From the NCBI GenBank assembly GCA_900319365.1, contig ONOE01000005.1, forward strand, positions 1 through 64,000: a stretch of DNA of 64,000 nucleotides, read 5' to 3'. Both the position numbers and the translations under genes were made by a program. Source of the DNA: an uncultured bacterium. Lineage in GTDB: Bacteria; Cyanobacteriota; Vampirovibrionia; Gastranaerophilales; Gastranaerophilaceae. The notes under the pieces are model-generated. The model was given only the letters and a program-made list of their open reading frames with translations. It ran no database searches and had not been told where the DNA came from. Shown piece after piece: positions 63,493 through 64,000 of the stretch (positions within the stretch are counted from its first letter, which is position 1; every line of letters starts with the position of its first letter).

Positions 63493-63965
63493 TGGATACG
63501 ACAATTAATTCTACACATATTCCATATTCTCAAATGACTCCCGAGCAAAAAGCTCAAAGACGTCATGAAACCCAACAGGTTGCAGCAGGCGTCGGAGCAG
63601 CAGGTGTAACGGCTCATGTTGCTACAACCCGTAAAAGTTCAATGGGTATGCTGCGTAAAATGTATGCAGATATGATGCAGGCAACAAAAACCGTTCCTCA
63701 AACAAAAGAAGTCGCTACGGGTCTTTGGGGCAGATTAGTTCGTGATACTAAGCGTTTCAGCGGTCATGCGATGAAACATTTGTTAAAATTCAAAGATAAC
63801 AAGATTTTAGGTCCGATTATCAAAAGTCCCGTTATGAAAAAATTAACAGGCTTGTTCGGCGGAGTTACGGCATTCTTCGTATTGATTACGGGTTTGAGCG
63901 AAACTTCCAAAAACGGTAAAATCGCACTTGCTGATATTAAAGACAGATTTAATATAGCAGCTTAA
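63492..63965 (+). CDS. Lineage-type small protein, unknown
   Basis: 157 aa, co-translated with the previous gene through TAATG. The N-terminus is polar (YSQMTPEQKAQRRHETQQ), then an Ala/Gly/Val helix (AAGVGAAGVTAHVA) and a C-terminal hydrophobic helix (GLFGGVTAFFVLITGLS). Probably membrane-associated. Function unknown. Confidence 0.64.
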   Translation: MDTTINSTHIPYSQMTPEQKAQRRHETQQVAAGVGAAGVTAHVATTRKSSMGMLRKMYADMMQATKTVPQTKEVATGLWGRLVRDTKRFSGHAMKHLLKFKDNKILGPIIKSPVMKKLTGLFGGVTAFFVLITGLSETSKNGKIALADIKDRFNIAA

Positions 63966-64000
63966 TTGAATTTATAAAATTTGAAAAAAGTAAAAAATCA

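Overview
The window looks like a chromosome segment of an AT-rich, Gram-negative-type gut bacterium. An AsmA-family envelope protein, ACR3/ArsP transporters, a MsbA-like exporter and surface-glycan genes imply a two-membrane cell. The small coiled proteins at 54.8, 57.4 and 62.8-64 kb, together with recurrent extended -10 promoters sitting almost on the start codon, suggest Candidatus Gastranaerophilales (Vampirovibrionia/'Melainabacteria'). That placement is an inference from style and remembered family resemblance, not from a marker gene.

Layout. (1) 0-12 kb: a tightly overlapping surface-polysaccharide operon with GT2, GT4 and GT32-LicD glycosyl/phospho-transferases, an epimerase, a HAD protein, a PhnW-like aminotransferase, a TagD-like cytidylyltransferase, two O-acyltransferases and a MsbA-like ABC exporter. 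The GT32-LicD gene is cut by an in-frame TAG, and the acyltransferase gene ends in a 24-copy AG repeat. (2) 12-27 kb: a decaying defence island with a Thoeris-like TIR cluster (ThsB-like TIR, small TIR, TIR-TIR-SLOG), Gabija with a headless GajA, McrBC, DUF4186 plus macrodomain, and an unnamed trio (PD-(D/E)XK-like, DnaB-like ATPase, cyclase-fold protein). (3) 27.1-39.2 kb: a repeat-rich toxin/immunity archipelago interrupted by an arsenic-resistance operon. (4) 39.2-64 kb: ordinary, higher-GC chromosome with housekeeping and lineage genes (tRNA-modifying TcdA, ManC, IleS, symporter, WYL regulator, ABC ATPase, AsmA).

The most unusual region is 27.8-39.2 kb. It encodes leftward proteins with a variable N-terminal toxin-like domain (DUF6973-like or class-3 lipase), and in two cases a shared C-terminal domain of about 75 residues. 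Each toxin start faces, across 36-60 bp, a small multi-membrane-segment protein that I read as its immunity protein. Several toxin genes survive only as 5' stubs, cut just where the next immunity gene ends, so the locus reads as a stack of displaced toxin/immunity cassettes. Four copies of a dispersed ~100-240 bp repeat (29.2, 30.9, 36.2, 39.0 kb) separate the blocks. The predicted immunity genes have -10-like hexamers 6-9 nt before their ATG and no Shine-Dalgarno sequence, whereas the toxins have good ones, so immunity would be made from leaderless mRNA. This resembles a polymorphic-toxin system of reversed polarity (toxin first, constant domain last).

I saw no tRNA, rRNA, CRISPR array, integrase, transposase or replication origin in the window.
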